Origin: Rhea pennata
Lineage: Eukaryota; Chordata; Aves; Rheiformes; Rheidae
Assembly (NCBI RefSeq): GCF_028389875.1
Contig: NC_084672.1
Coordinates: forward strand, 1,881,501-1,945,500
Direction: 5' to 3'
Length of the DNA stretch: 64,000 nt
Shown here: one piece after another, positions 24,201-39,200 of the stretch
Numbering within the stretch: the first letter of the stretch is position 1
Layout: each line of letters opens with the position of its first letter
Position numbers and translations under genes: made by a program
Notes under the pieces: model-generated
What the model was told of the DNA's origin: nothing
What the model saw: the letters and a program-made list of their open reading frames with translations, nothing else
Database searches by the model: none

Positions 24201-27200
24201 AAGCTTTTGCAATGGTGCACTGTTCTATGAGCTACAGTGAAACCAGACAGCACCAAATGACGAAAGTATTGGCGGGGAAGGGGGAAAAATAAATCAGTCA
24301 AGCGTGTATGTTTTGTAGACAAAATTAAAAGGATACAGAAACAAACATGCTCAAAATAATCTGCTGTAGACTTTGTCCTTTATATTTATTAGAAAAATTT
24401 AAGAGGAAAAAATTTTAAAAAATAGGACTTCATAAGAACTATATGCCAATGTCAGATCGTATTTCATTTTCTTCACTGACAAAGCTTTGAGAAAGCAAAA
24501 TAATTTGACACCTTTAGGTATTTGTGAACTTGCAATCCTAAAAACAGCCTTCTAGAACATCTTCCTGCTCTAGTGTTAATTGATCTGAACTAGCCAGCTA
24601 GAAAAAAACGCATCTAAAAACACAGATGAAAAACTTTTATTGATGAGATACATGATTAGGACAAGTAGAAGTACTTTGTCAGAAAACTCAAATGGAATGC
24701 TCTATGAAGAAACATAACTGATAGTTTTGACAAATCGAGTATTGAATTAAACATCTACAATTCCAGAAGATACACGAGGATTAATTTAACATAATGGATT
24801 AATACGTAATACGTATGGACTTCTAAACTCTTACAGTAATTTAATTCCTTCCTGCTAATGAATTACTATCTTTTTCTTTATTGGAATCTAATTAATTTTA
24901 GAGTGGTAGAAACATTGTGCCTAGAGACTGAAAAAAAAAGGCACAACCCACAATAACAAGACTGTCATTGTGCTTTCTAGAATAATGAAGTACTAACAGC
25001 ACCACAAGAATTCAACTATAACAACTCAGCAAAATAAGCTGCCAAGCGTCGACCTGGAATACTTAAGTATTCCAAAGCTGCGTAACTCTGGATGCAAGAC
25101 ATAGATTCATGAGATTATAGATCACTAGTTTATAGTTTTAAAGATCAGTATTTCATTTTTTTTTCAATGCAGTCCCTGTAACTTCCTTACAAATACATTA
25201 TCATTTACAGCTAGCATCAATATTTTTATGGAGGGAGTCAACAAAGACTGAAGATCACAAAAATACCACATTTAAAGAGCTACAATAATCTGAGAAACGT
25301 AGGTACTTCTATATATATATAAAAAAAAGCATTAATGTCAACTGTACATTTTGCAAAACAGAGCTTTCATATCTAGAAGTTTATCCCTACATTGCTGGAG
25401 TTCGGGCAAATATTTAATAACTCGAAAAATAAGCTTTGATTTTGCCAGAATAAAGTCAGCTGTCTGTCTTTATGTTTCGAAACTGAAAGTTTCTTGTCAA
25501 GCATGAGCAGATTGAGCCAAATCAGGAAACAGATGTATCCTTAATCTGGACAAGAGGCTAAAAAGCTATGCTGCAATAAAGGTACTAGGTCAATCAATGC
25601 AGAAAGCAAGTATTTTGAAGCAGTGTGAAATTAAAAAAAGATCATAAAGAGATAAAGAGCGCACATAATATTATTATTGTGCAGTTCAGCCAATGATAAT
25701 ATAAAACGCAGCATGAACTAGTGCTTATTCCTGCATCTACCTGATTAACAGCCAATTAACAGATCAAGATACAATCAGTCTCTTCAACTTCCACATTCAA
25801 TGGATCTGTATCTTGCACACTACTTGTCATACAGAGGATATGTGCCCAGTTGCACCAATTTGAGCAACTTCTCCTTATTCAAATTTGGCAATAATTTTGT
25901 TTGAACATTCTCCAGAACACTGCTTTATTTTTAATCTAAGACCATAAAATGCTCAAAGTGCATACATGCATATAATCAGCTTCAGTTAAAAGATGTTCAA
26001 TTCTTTGGCTCCAGACATCAACTTAAGAGGAATTTTTAGTAGACAGATTCACCTACCTTACTGCTGACAGTGGTTTTATCACAACCAAGCACCAAGGACC
26101 CAAGCTGCACAGACATTCACATGATCTAGTGACAGATTTAAATGTACGCTTACATATAGTTTTGAATAGTGTTTTCAAGTTAACGGAATACTCATCCGCT
26201 CAGGGGTAAATCACATGCTTAAGCACATTGCTAGATAATTTCAGCACCAGATCCTATCCCCAAAGTTAACACACAAGGAAACACAAGGTAACATCTACTG
26301 GAAACTTCTCCCATAACAGCCATATTTCTACCAGAATTAGTTTTGAGGGAATTAAAAATACTTACTGGACAAAGAAGAGAAACTCTTAAGCTTGTTGTTG
26401 CTATTTCACTATCTGGATCTGCAGTCAGTTTCTCTTTAACTGTTATTTGAAAGAAGAAAACATTAATTTTATAGTTAATTTATGATACAAACTGGATGGA
26501 AGAGAAGTAAAGCAAGCCTTAGACTATATGTGCTAAACTTTTGCCATGTCTACTGGAAGCAAGCAGCAGTGAGTATTGTTTCACACTCCCACCATGAATA
26601 TGTAATCTAAGTGGTCTTTACTCTCTATCAAGATCATAAATTACAACATTTAAGCAAGCTAGAAGTAGGAAAAGTTGATCTGAAACCAAGATCCTTGGAA
26701 AAATTATTTATACCAAGATGGTTCTTTTCACATATATGCAACTACACACTTGAAATCTGCCAAAAAGATTACCCACATTTAGTATCTGAAGTTAACAATG
26801 AAAAAAAAAAAACAATACTAAAATGTTAGTAACTTTTACATGGACAAGCACTTCTGTAAATGTCTGAAATAGTCGTCAAGCAACCCAGTCATTTAACATT
26901 GAAAAAACTAATTGGGAAATAAAAAAAGTAATAGAAGTACCCTGACAAAATTAGGGCTTTAAATAAAAATTGTAGTGAAACACTAACACTACAGAAGCCT
27001 TTCATCTCCACCTGTCCTTGATTTTCATCTATAAAAGAGAGCTCCACAGCAGTCACAGTTTACATGAACAAGTCAATTCTGCCTTCCAGCTGCTCCAGGA
27101 ATCCTAAATACATCCTTAGTGTTACCTCATACAGAGAGTAGTAGCCACCTGAAAACTCATCGCTGGATTTTTGTGTATTGAAATCATCGTATTACAATAC

Positions 27201-30200
27201 ATACAACACAATTAATATACTGACTTTGCAGCACTGCATTTACTGGTGAGCTAATTTCTTCCCCTCTGTAGAAGGTCCTGTACAGTGTACAATACACATT
27301 ATCTGAGCATCTCCCAATTAGACATTAAAGAATCTAACAAACAGCTGTTAGGTGTTTGTTTTTTCATGCTCTCTGTGGAAAAGCAATGCGTGCAGCAGTG
27401 TTTGTTTGGATTTTTATTACATAAACTTATACCAATGTGTACGTGTCAGGGAAACAACAAAGGAGGAAACCCTGCACTCGGATCCGGGGGAGGGGAGGTA
27501 CTACGCTAGACTGTCTCTCCAGGAGCTCACTCCACACCACTGTGCCACAGGAACACAAAAAACCACCGACGAAGACTTTCCTCCGGCACCTCCCTAGCAC
27601 AGTTCGGTATCAACCATTTAGTTTAGCTTGTTCAAAGTACTGAATTATCAGTTAACTATATAAATATCATTGCTTTGTTTAAAGAAACACAACCAGTAGA
27701 ACTGTACATAAACTCTCTCACATTTTTCCCTTCACAGTGTCAACAGGGCTCCTGGACTGGCTCCTAATACAAACAAAGGCCTCAGAGTCTCTGAATTTCA
27801 GCTGAATACAAAGAACAGCACTATCAGCTTCTCAAAACCCAGAGAATTGTAGGAAGTCCAAATCTTGGTTAGTACAGTGCTATTTCAAATCGCCTTTTAC
27901 AAAAGCTCTTTCTCCCTTTTCGTTAACAAGCACATCAGACATACTTAGCGCTCGCGAGTGATCAGGATTCCGAATCCCTTTTGCTCGCAACCTCTGCAGT
28001 AAAACCGTGGAGGACAGCTGCTTTACAAGATAGACTGCCATGGAATAGTTCTAGAAAACAGAACACAGAGCAACGCAAAATCAATCTGTTTCAGTTAAAA
28101 TATCGCTTATTTTATACAATGCTTATGTAATTTATGTGCTTGCAGGACCTTCTGTTTCTACAGTAATTACAAGATGTTAAACGGCAAAGTTTTCAGACTA
28201 GAGAAAACCTATCACATTTTAGCAAGTTCACAGGGCTGGAGTTTTTGAGATGTGACAGAAGAGACAGGCTTCATTGAGACTAGATCTAGCTGCAAGAGAA
28301 GCTATTCCTTCTGCTATTACAAAGCAGTTAGGACACTTCTGAAGTTTTGTGTTTAACTTGGAGCATGCAGCCTACAGGCCATTTTAAAAGGACGATTTTA
28401 CATAAATAATGCTAGGTCCTGCTGTTGTGCTGACACATTTAAGGGAAGCTGTCAGAACAAATTTTATCAAAACTTACTTTTTATAAAGCTTTTTTTTTTT
28501 TTTTCCTTTTCAAATATGAAAATCAACGCTGGTATCTTTTCAAAAGCAGTCATTAAAAAGATGCATCATCTGCAACATTTCCTACTCAATCTGGAAGCAC
28601 CGTCCAACCTTCCTTTTCTTTTCTTCCTGTACTGGCTATGAAGTGCTAAAGCTACTTGACTGCTGAAGCTTAACAGAAATCAGAGTTAAAGAGTTCAAGA
28701 GTTCGGTGCAGTCAAGATGTACTCTAGTGCATCTAGCTGGCAAGAAATTACCACTCCCAACTGCCTATCCTTCCCGTTGTTTGAGCTTAGGTCACTTCCC
28801 CCTCTTCAGAGTCAGCAGACCGATCACGCAAACGTTCCTTATCTATGTCAGCAAAAAGCCAGAGATCTGCTCTTCTGCCGCCGCAGACGGGAATCTGGCG
28901 TGCAAGCGAGCCAGACACACACGCACCGACCCTGCCGCTCCCCAGCCTGCGCAGCAAGCTCGCGCTGCAGGACAGAGCAGGGTTGGCAGAGTGCTCCTGC
29001 TGACATCACTAAAGGTTTTCGGATCAAAATCTAAGATTTTGGAACTTCTCATTTTTCTTCTAAGCTACTAACAACAGCAGGTAATACTGTGTTTCTAAAA
29101 ATGTGGTACCATACTGTGCATTCACCAGCAACCCCAAGGAAACAAGCAGCAAGGACAAAACTTATGCTCACACATCACAGAGTACCAACTACTTCTTGTT
29201 ATAAAACATATATGTGTTTAGCTCTATTTATATGGCTAAACTTGTAGCAATATTCGTACATCTTAAATTGAAACATTTAGGTCTCCTTCCTCCCCACTCC
29301 AGCAACTCTCAAGCATGTTCCTACAAAACAAAGCCACAACCAAAAAAAAAAATCCCATACAATTGTGACATTTACCATTCGTTATTTAGGATGTCACTAG
29401 AATATGAAGATGAAATTTCAGTAATTTATCTTACCATAAAAACCACACAAATTGAAATAGAATCAGAAACACCACATTACGTATTTTATTCTTAAAATGA
29501 ATGCTTCTTACATCGTTAAAAACACTACTGCTTTAACTTGTTTGTTTAATGCCTCAATTAGTATAGAAGTTAGAAAAATGCTAATTAACATTGTGAAATT
29601 ATTTACCGACAGCTTGAATCTACAAAGCTAGGAACTTGCCCAAGGCATCTTGTACAGAAGGTTTTTGAAACAGATTGTGTAAAAATCACAATTATGACTT
29701 CAGGAAAGGTAAAGTACACCAGTTGAGACAAGCAACTGACTCTTAAGGGAAGGGGAGATAGGGAAATCAAATTTTGTTCTTTATAGGCACATCCAAAAAT
29801 AAAATAATTCCTCACATTTAACTGTCAAGATCTCAAACAATCAGATTAGGAAGCATTACTTCTCATGAGTGGAGATGTTGATTGACATATCGTTCTCATG
29901 GAATGCATTAAGAATTTGCCACTATCTTCAGTTTTGTATTACAGGTTAAAAGGTATCCAGTAAGTTTTATAAAACTGAAATATTTAAGAAGCCTGAGAAA
30001 ACTGCTAGTTCACCACAGAGCAGCTTAGAGCTCATGCAGATTTGCGACATTTCTTTTCCTTAAATCCTCATCTGCATTCTAAAGCAAAAGTATAGCACTG
30101 TATTCACAGCAATAACCAGGATTCAGCAACTTGTATGCAGCCACTACTGCAATGTAAATCAAAATAGGTTTATTTTCAAATGCTTATTTCGGATGCCTGC

Positions 30201-33200
30201 AGTTCTTATTAGATTAAAAAAAAAAAAAAAAGTATTCAATCTTCATTTATTCTATAACCTGAACACAGATTTTTTTACACTTGACAAGAAATATATCGTG
30301 ACAGGGAAGGACAGAAACGCCAATACGATGTTTTATATTGGGCTGCTGTGCACAGTTGGGCTATAAGCGTTTTGCCCATTTTGGTTCAAGAACCCTGGAC
30401 TTTGTACACAGACAAGTTCTTGGAAAAAGTTTCATCTCAGGATAATTCAAAAAACACAATGGCTGCAATGACAAAACCACAATTTTTCAAGTATGCATTG
30501 ATTTTGTAATGGATATCTAGCAGTTGTTTGTCATCAGTGAGAGCTGATGCACTGATTCATGGAACAACTTAGAGACATTTTGCAAGTTGTTTCAGATTTA
30601 ACTAGTCCAGTGGAACACCAGCAATTTTATAATCCCCTCCTATACAAAGGAGATTATAAAAATATGACTTCTTAATATTAAGTATATGGATGTTTGTGAG
30701 AACAGAAATATGAAACAGAAAAGTTATATTTCCCGGACACTACTGAGTTGCTATGCTTTGTTGTCTGTTTTTTCAGTGTTACACAACACTGATCTGTATA
30801 GAATGTCAGATGTTAGCAGGTCAGTTAAAAGCTGAATCCAAGATAAGGTTTGTCAAGTCTCAAAATCAGGAAAAGCTTGAAGTCTAAAGTTAAACAAAAA
30901 ACCCAAATGTAAAATTTCTTGAACTTACTATCTGGGCCCTCAATTAGGCCCACAAAGATAGGTGGATGCGTGGACGAAGAGGAGAGATCACACCACGAAA
31001 AAATTTGAGGGCTACTGATCTAGGGAGGCATGCCATATCTGCCTGGCGTAAAGTAACAGAGAAATGCAATCAAAAGAAGGAACAGGCTATTGCTAAACCA
31101 TGAAGTATTTTCTGCACAGTTAAACTTTCTTATCTTTAAAATCTTTCATACATATGCCAAAACAGAAATTAATAAGCTCAGGTGACATTATGTACCACAA
31201 ATTTACTTACTCTTCCAATTTCTGCAGTCCATGAAACGACGATTGTGTTTGGTACCGTTGTGGATAATCTGACGAGTGAGGTAATGTTGATTGGTCGGCT
31301 AGGTCGCTTTGGTTCAACACCATTTTTGGTTGGTGGAAGATAGCCCTAGAAATTAAAGCATTTTTTTAACTTTCAGAAAGAAAACAAACACAAACACAAA
31401 CTCTTCCCTTCTTCCTCCTCTCTCCCAAAAATGCTGCCACAATTAAAGCTCTGTATTCCACCTGAACCAGACTCCCTCTTCAATTTAAAAATATACATGG
31501 CAGACAGTACAATATCAGATATTTCACAAGACCTTTTTCTCACACAACATCCTAACCCTTCCCATGGGAATACTAAGGGGTGCCTTTGCCATCCCACCTT
31601 TCTCTGCTGGCAGTATTCCTATTCAACCAGCCTGGCTAAAATCACCCAACCTAAGCCTCTGCAGTGCCCCAGCACTATAAGTTAGTGTCTCTGTTTTGTC
31701 CTGTTGGCCAGTGACATTCTTTTCCCTGCACACATGATCTCCAAAACCGGTCCAATTTCAGCCAGATTCACCAGATGTTTCTAGAACATAAAAGTTTACT
31801 GTCACTCTTTTAGAAAATCAACCTTCCGGATCTATTGACCAGCCTCATGAGAAAAAATTTACTTAATTGTTCTTTTTTTCATTCATCTACATACCTTCAT
31901 TCAAACACTCCAAAATGTGAAAACAAAGGTTAGGATAAATGCTCATGCACCTTTCTGACAAACAGTTCATAACACTGCTATCTGATTATATAAACCCAAA
32001 TAATATCTTACTTACTGGAAGGCTGCATGGTTTCCCATTTACTTTCACACACAGATTGGGTGGGAAGTGATCTTCTTGTGGACAACTGGTCTCTGATAAA
32101 CAAAACCTGAAAGTAAAGAGCTTCCATCACCTTTCACTTCTAAAATGACTTAAAGACCACCCATTCCTAGAAGGAAATTTTTTTTCCACCAAGCCATGAG
32201 AGCATGCCAAATCCTGCTAAACATAGTCCTCAAAACAGCAGGAAAGCCCTTCCAAACTACAGGTGTGGGTTAAGGTGGCCAAAGGTTCCTCCTCAGGTTT
32301 CTCCAATTCCTCAGACTGGGTCTGTCTAACAACAGAACTGTTCAGACAGGCAGGTTCCTGCTACAATAGATAGACCATCCAGCTTCTTTCCCATCACTCC
32401 TCCTGCCCGACTTCTAGAGTGTTCGCAAACAATATAAGCTATCTGTTCAGCTGTCTCTCCTCCGAACTTCAGTAAGCCAGACTGCTATTTAGCCACAGCA
32501 TCAAACGCTACATCAGGCCTTTTACTTTAGTTCAGCCCAGTTTTGCTAACGTTATTTCTAAGCCTTTCTAATAAGGCTTATTTGCTACTGAAACCAAAGC
32601 ACAACAGATCCTCCCTTGCCCCACAAAGTGCTGATAGGCCCAAGGATGCAGGGAATGCGCATATAAAAGACAGACCTTCAGGATCCTCTCAAACCCACTG
32701 GATTTCTTCCAGGGACACTCAAACATACTTTCACATCAGGGTACAGCTATTCAACGCAGTTGAACCTAACAGGTTGCTGCTCTCAAAAAGGGGAGTTACC
32801 TTCTGTCCTTGTTTTCTCTCCTTCTTTCCCCTTCCCTTTTGTTCACCTGACCCCACACCAAGCCAATTTAACTTGCTGATCAGCAGAAGTTAACCTGACA
32901 AACAAGACCCAAAAGTACTTGTTTTCTGTCTGCAGAGTTAACAGTTCATGATGTAGTCATGCAAACACCAGATCCAGTGCAAGAAACGAGTGAGACAGTG
33001 AAGCCCGGAGCAGGGGGATGGAAGGCAAGACAGCCTTTGACAAGGACAAGCTGCAAAGTCAGCTCTGATGTAAGGTCTGCTCAAACCCTTACAGAGAATT
33101 ACAGGGATATGAAGGATTTAATTGGCTTCTGATAAATTTCTCAACCTGTTGGTTATTTAGACATTTTAAAATCAAGTCCGGTGATTCCCAAAATCTTGCC

Positions 33201-36200
33201 TTCCATTCTCAGCAGAAAAGTAGATCTTGGGTTGCCATGCCCAGCAAATACAGTGTTTGCCATCTCTGCTAGAAGAAACTACCCTCCCTGCATATGGAGT
33301 TTGAAGGTCAAGGCACCTGGAATCTGATAGATTCGGAGTTAAGGAAAGGAGCATACGCACAATCTAAAACAAGGAATTGAAGAAAATCAGCTGGTTATAG
33401 CATGCAGTATATGCAATATTCTGACACGCCAGGCATCAGGCCACCAGGAGCTTCAGGAAAGCTGCATATAACAAAGACAAGTAGTTAAGTCTGCCCTTTC
33501 CAAAGCAGCCAGTAGCTCAAATCCCCAACAACAAACTTTTCGCAAGATAACACACAGTAGGATGAGACTCCTTCTACAAAGGTAAGACAGACTTGCTAGG
33601 GAGCATATATCTGATACTTTATATTTCCAAAATTTTTTTTAAAACAGCAGCATCAAGAACAGGCCATATGAACGCATACCTTAGCTGGACCTGTACTGTG
33701 AAGTCACATTTGGTCCCAGAAATATCCCTGGCAGAGACAAAACACAGGTTACAATGTGTTATTATATAATAGGATCATTAACGCTTTTTCAGAGCTAGCT
33801 GTAAGCGGGCCCTTGCGTGTGTGCCAGCCCTTTTGCATACCACACTTTCCTTCCTCTGGTCAAACAAACCACCATTCTTAAGACACTCTTTTAAAAAATG
33901 TACTTTTTACTTCTCAGAGTAAATAATTCAATTACATTCTCATTTCACCCCTACCATTCTCTTCTTTTGGTATACTGTAAAGCAAATTCTGATGGGTCAC
34001 TACATATATCTTTAAACTGAGTAAATATAGAACTCAACACAGAAATTGGCCAGCACTGAAAAAGGGCTGCAAGTAGGAAAATTACATTATTTGTGCAGAA
34101 GGTAGTATAACAGAAATCTATCCAGTCTTCACCGGACAGTGGTGGCATTAATACTCTCTTCCTTGCTGTTTTCCCTTTCCATCACCTTACATGCAAAGGA
34201 GAAAAGAACTGCCCAAAAGAGTATTATCTGAAGCACTATGCACTGTTCTGTGTACTTTAAGATCACATTATAAAGTAAAGGTTAAAGTAAGCTCATTTTT
34301 TTGGAGTTTAAATACTGTACTATCAATAAAACTCACTTACATGGAACTGCTGATTTGCTGCACTTGTTGTGGTGTCAGTGCAAACGCAAAGCAGGTTTCT
34401 CGAAATCGCTGACTATTATCTGATGCTAGAAGAAAACAAGAAAGCATCATTTTTAAAAAACACAAATAGAGAATAATCAGAGCTATACCCTTTCATTAAA
34501 GTGTCTACATAAATATATACACATGTCTATATAATTTTATAGCAAGCATAGCACTATGATGCATCTGTTTCTGTAAACAATTTCAAAACCACCAAAAAGT
34601 GCCATTTAAAGCCTTTTGTAAATGAAAACAAAACAAACAATCTATATATTTATATATAAACTGTACCCTTAAAATGTGATATAGACGACAGCAAAGCAGA
34701 GACAAATCAGCTTAAGACTTTCTATCAGTCAAGGTAACTTAACTGTAAGCATTCTTTGATATTAAATAATAAATGTTTAGGGATCCTCATCAACAACTTT
34801 TCTTTAATTCTTTTAACACATAAGATCATGGATTAGCCTGTGAAAGCAAGCAGAGCGCCTGAGAAGTACAACATATACAACTCCTCTAGGTGCTTCAGGA
34901 AGAGAATATTTTATAGTTAAATGCAACAAGTATATAGCATACAAGCATCTCATGAAATACCCACAACTTAGATATGAAATCTTCAGCTTTGTGCTACAGA
35001 ACTCTAACAGCACAAATCGTACTTAACACATCTGCTGAAAAACCAAGAACATTAAACATCTCCAATGACTATATTGTGTATTTTTTTTTTCCTATAATAC
35101 ACTTCCCAGTTCAATTCTGAGTGGCAGATGAGTGAATACTTTGAGGTGATACTTCAGATATTTTGTTAAAACCACCATGTGGTAGGTTAGAAACAACCAC
35201 AGAATAGACACTGATTCAGTATAGATATTAACAGCAGCAAACTCACAAAATTACATTTATATTTTCTTGTATGTTAATGCTATAAAACACATAAATTTTA
35301 TTTTATTATATGCAACAACCATATGTAGTTCATCTGTTAGTTACTGTGTGGAGTAATTACTGCATTCTAAACAGACCAAGAAGAGCCACTGCGTGATCTG
35401 TAATACCTTCTTCATTATTCAGACTTGTGGGCACACGACCACTAACTCTACGTGGGCAAGAATAAATAACCTACGCTGAATAACAGCTTTTGCAAAAATC
35501 CTGGCAATAGTAAATATTTTTTAAAATAATTACATTTTCTTGAATATTGTTTATATTCATGTACTTATATTTTCTTTCCCATCATTTCCAACACAATTAT
35601 CATATTGGGTATATCCCAAGTGTTCCCTGAAATACACAAACAGGAACTAAAACACATTTTTTAATAAAACATTCTACTGTAATATTCAAAAGCACGATGT
35701 GGACAGGGTGCAACATGAAGCATCAAGCTAGTGTAAGAAATTGCAGGAAATATAAACATTTACAATAAGCAATGAAAATCTTTTATAAAATTTTGTGTAT
35801 ATATATTTACACCTATTGTTTGCTATGACAAAAATCAGTAATACATATTGTAATCAACAAAAGAGAAATTAGCTGACCTACTTAAATAACCTTGCATGTC
35901 AGACCATTAAATTAATTTGTTACTATTTCTTATTTTTACATGTTTAAAGGTGGCGTGAACCTTTTTTATTTTTCTCCCATGAACTGTTTGCTTTGCCTTA
36001 GAAATTTTAGTTCTCTTTTACTAAAGAAATTCAGGGAAGTCTTGGGAATGTTTGTTGTGAACTGCAACATCCTTAATTGTAGGACAAGGCTGTTGAATGT
36101 TTAACAAAAGCTACCTTCATTAAGGACTTAATTACTCAGAGAAGTTTAACAGCAGTTAACAACAAGAACAATCTAAAAGCAAATCTCCCAAGTCATCTCT

Positions 36201-39200
36201 TCCCCTCTCAGCTGCTCAGCATTTTGCCTGCTTGGGTTTTGCAGCATTCCCAGTTCACAGATAGACTCAAACAGCTAATACGTATTTTGTGCGATGCTAG
36301 AAGAAGGGAAGAACAAAATAACTGACCAAAGCAGCAAAAGAGATCCCAAAACTCAGTTCCCCCCTTCTTAACTGGCTGCTATTTATCCAACACTTATTTT
36401 TGCTCTACAATAATTTTTGATCTTGGAAAGTGAGTTTCAAGTTTCTACCTTCAGTTTCATGGTGCTTTTGATATCAGCCAAATTAAAACATTACATGTTA
36501 GAATGGCAGAAAATGCAGAAATATATTCACTGCTGACACAGAAGCTTTTGTAATTCAAGTTTTCTTCACGAGCTGTATTTCTAGCACATTAACAAAGCAT
36601 TAAATAGCTTTTGCTTGAATCAAACATTTTAGCAGCAGAAACAGCCACTTCAAATTCACAACCCTTAAAGAAAAAAAAAAATCACAGAAAGCCAAGCATT
36701 AATAAGAACTGGGTTCTGTGCTCTATGGTCACTGAACTTATTCTTACCTAGAATTCACCTAAACTGAAAAAGGTAAGCAGGAAAGCTGCAGTGGAATTTT
36801 TTTGCTTGTTTGTTTTCAAATATTGCCATTTTAACTCAAAGAACAAAAACTGAAGGCCTCCATCATTTCTTTTTATGTTTGGCTATTAACATCTTATGAG
36901 CTCATCTTAATGACTGTAAGCAGAAGTCTATGAGCTGATAGATCAATGGTCCCCAGTGATCAGGGATGTACTTCATCACATGCTGCTTGATCTCTTCTAA
37001 GCTGCAAAACACCATTAATATACACAGGCAGTGTTTTCAATACACTGGTTTTGTGTACAAGCAATCATTGTGATTACCCTTGGCAGCAGTGCCAAATTGC
37101 AAAGAGGGAACAACTTGTTAATTAGAGAAAGATGATCCAGAAACCAATCTTTAAAAGACTTCAACGCTCTTGACATATTGAGCAGTACAGGAGGAGAGAA
37201 AATGTACAGCGCACTCAAGAAGCCCCACTACTCAGAACTGTGCACAACTAAAAGCTACAGCGAGACTCCCCAACTAGTATTAGGATGCAATTCTGCCTTT
37301 TGGAAGCAAAACTGCCAACCTGAAAAAGAGCAAATTTAAACACAAATTGCACAGTTCAGTGTGTGCTACCATATACATGTCTGACCTTTGCAAATGGGCA
37401 TATCTCAGCCAATCACAAAGACAGCGCTTGAATCTTTACACTCAGCATGATACTAAGAAACGACAAGAACAAGCTACACAAGCACCACGCAGAACCAGCT
37501 TAACACACGCACCAAGCAAGTTGTAAAAGAGTCCATGAATGGCAGGGAAAATATTGGGCTACCACATTTAAAGACACAGTAAGTTTTACAAGGGCTGTCT
37601 GTGGCTGTTAACAGCATTGCTTCCGTTTCGCAGCTTTCAGTTAAGCTTCCAAAACTGCCGCTGTGCTCCCAGCGCTGCCTCCCAGCCGGCCGCTCCACCG
37701 GGAACCAGACCCGCGGCTGCCAGCCCGGCCTCGACCACAGGACACCCAAAACCCACGAGCAGCCAACTCAAGCAGAGGTCAGTAAAATACATCAAGGAAA
37801 GCAAATAGCTTCAGAAAGACTCTGTTTACCATACATTAAAACCAACTACCAATTTACATTGCTACTCCTGCCTTATTGCAGAGCAAAGCTGGGGGCTCTG
37901 GCCTTGCCGGGGGCGAAGGGAAGCTGCTGGTGGGTCTGCGGCTTGTCTGGGAGGGACGGAGATACGCAGCAGGGCAGATCTGATCAAAACAAAAGCGTTG
38001 GAAGGGAGATGAGAAAAGTTTTCTGTGGAGTCCTCAAAAGAAGTCTGTGCTTTATTCTGATCTTCTCACACACCTTTTCTCACCATCTTTTTATTCTCTG
38101 CATGTTATTTCTAGATGTATTTACCCTACAAATGAGGCAGAATATGTTAATCTGAGCTAATTCAGCAGTTTTCTATAGACGACTAGGCTACCAAGCTCAT
38201 CTCCGACCGTACAAACTCCTCTGCCTCTAAGGATTTCGGATTTTGCTACTTACCTCTAAGGAAGAGCTAGTGGTAGTCCGAAATTTAAAAGCATACAAAA
38301 GCTAACAGATTTTTACTAGTTCATCTAGTATTTCTGCTGGGCGTAAAAGCACCGAATAGGTCCTGGTAAGTGAAACAGTCTACTTCTAAAGATCTGGAGT
38401 GTGCTTCAAATCAGAATTATGCTCACATGTAATTTTACACAAGAAAATCATTTTGATGGCTAGAGATGGCAGCTGTGCCCTGCAAACAACTGCTGTTATT
38501 TAACAAAAGAAAGGCAAAAATAAATCTCCAGCTGAAAACTGAGCAGACTAAAATAGAATATATAATCTAATAAAGATGAGATCTAGCCAAGACAACAAAA
38601 ATAATATTAACATTCGAGGAATGTTGCCAAGATCATTTTTTCACAACTACAAATTATCAAATTTTATAACCTTTTCTTTAGCATTCTTCTGAATAGTATA
38701 GAACTTGGAGGATTAGTTAGCAGTGGTTTATAAGCCACATCCTTTGCAATCTCAGAACGAAATTTGAGAAACACACAACGCACAAGTGTCTCTTATTCTT
38801 GTTATTTAAAGAACAAAGGCTCAATCATTTAAAAATATCACTAATTATAAGTATCACTTTACTTTGTTGTTGCTAATACTGCTAAAAAGTTTCCTGAATA
38901 ATTCAAATATCTGAAAGGGTAAATTTGTGAAAGTGCATAATAAAAAACTTTCCATGCAGACTGTTCAGTTAAACCAGTGTCAATGAGAACAGTTTCAGAC
39001 AAGTACTATACAAATCCTCTTGTCCTACAGGAGTGTCTAAATACATGTGTATAAATACATGTGTGTGCATGTATATATATGTATATACAAACACACATTT
39101 CCTACTGATTTTATTCTTTATTTTTTAAAAAATCCTACATCATTAGAGTGAGGAGAGGGGCAGAGGGGGGAAGAACACAGCTTGAGTGGCTGAATTTTCT

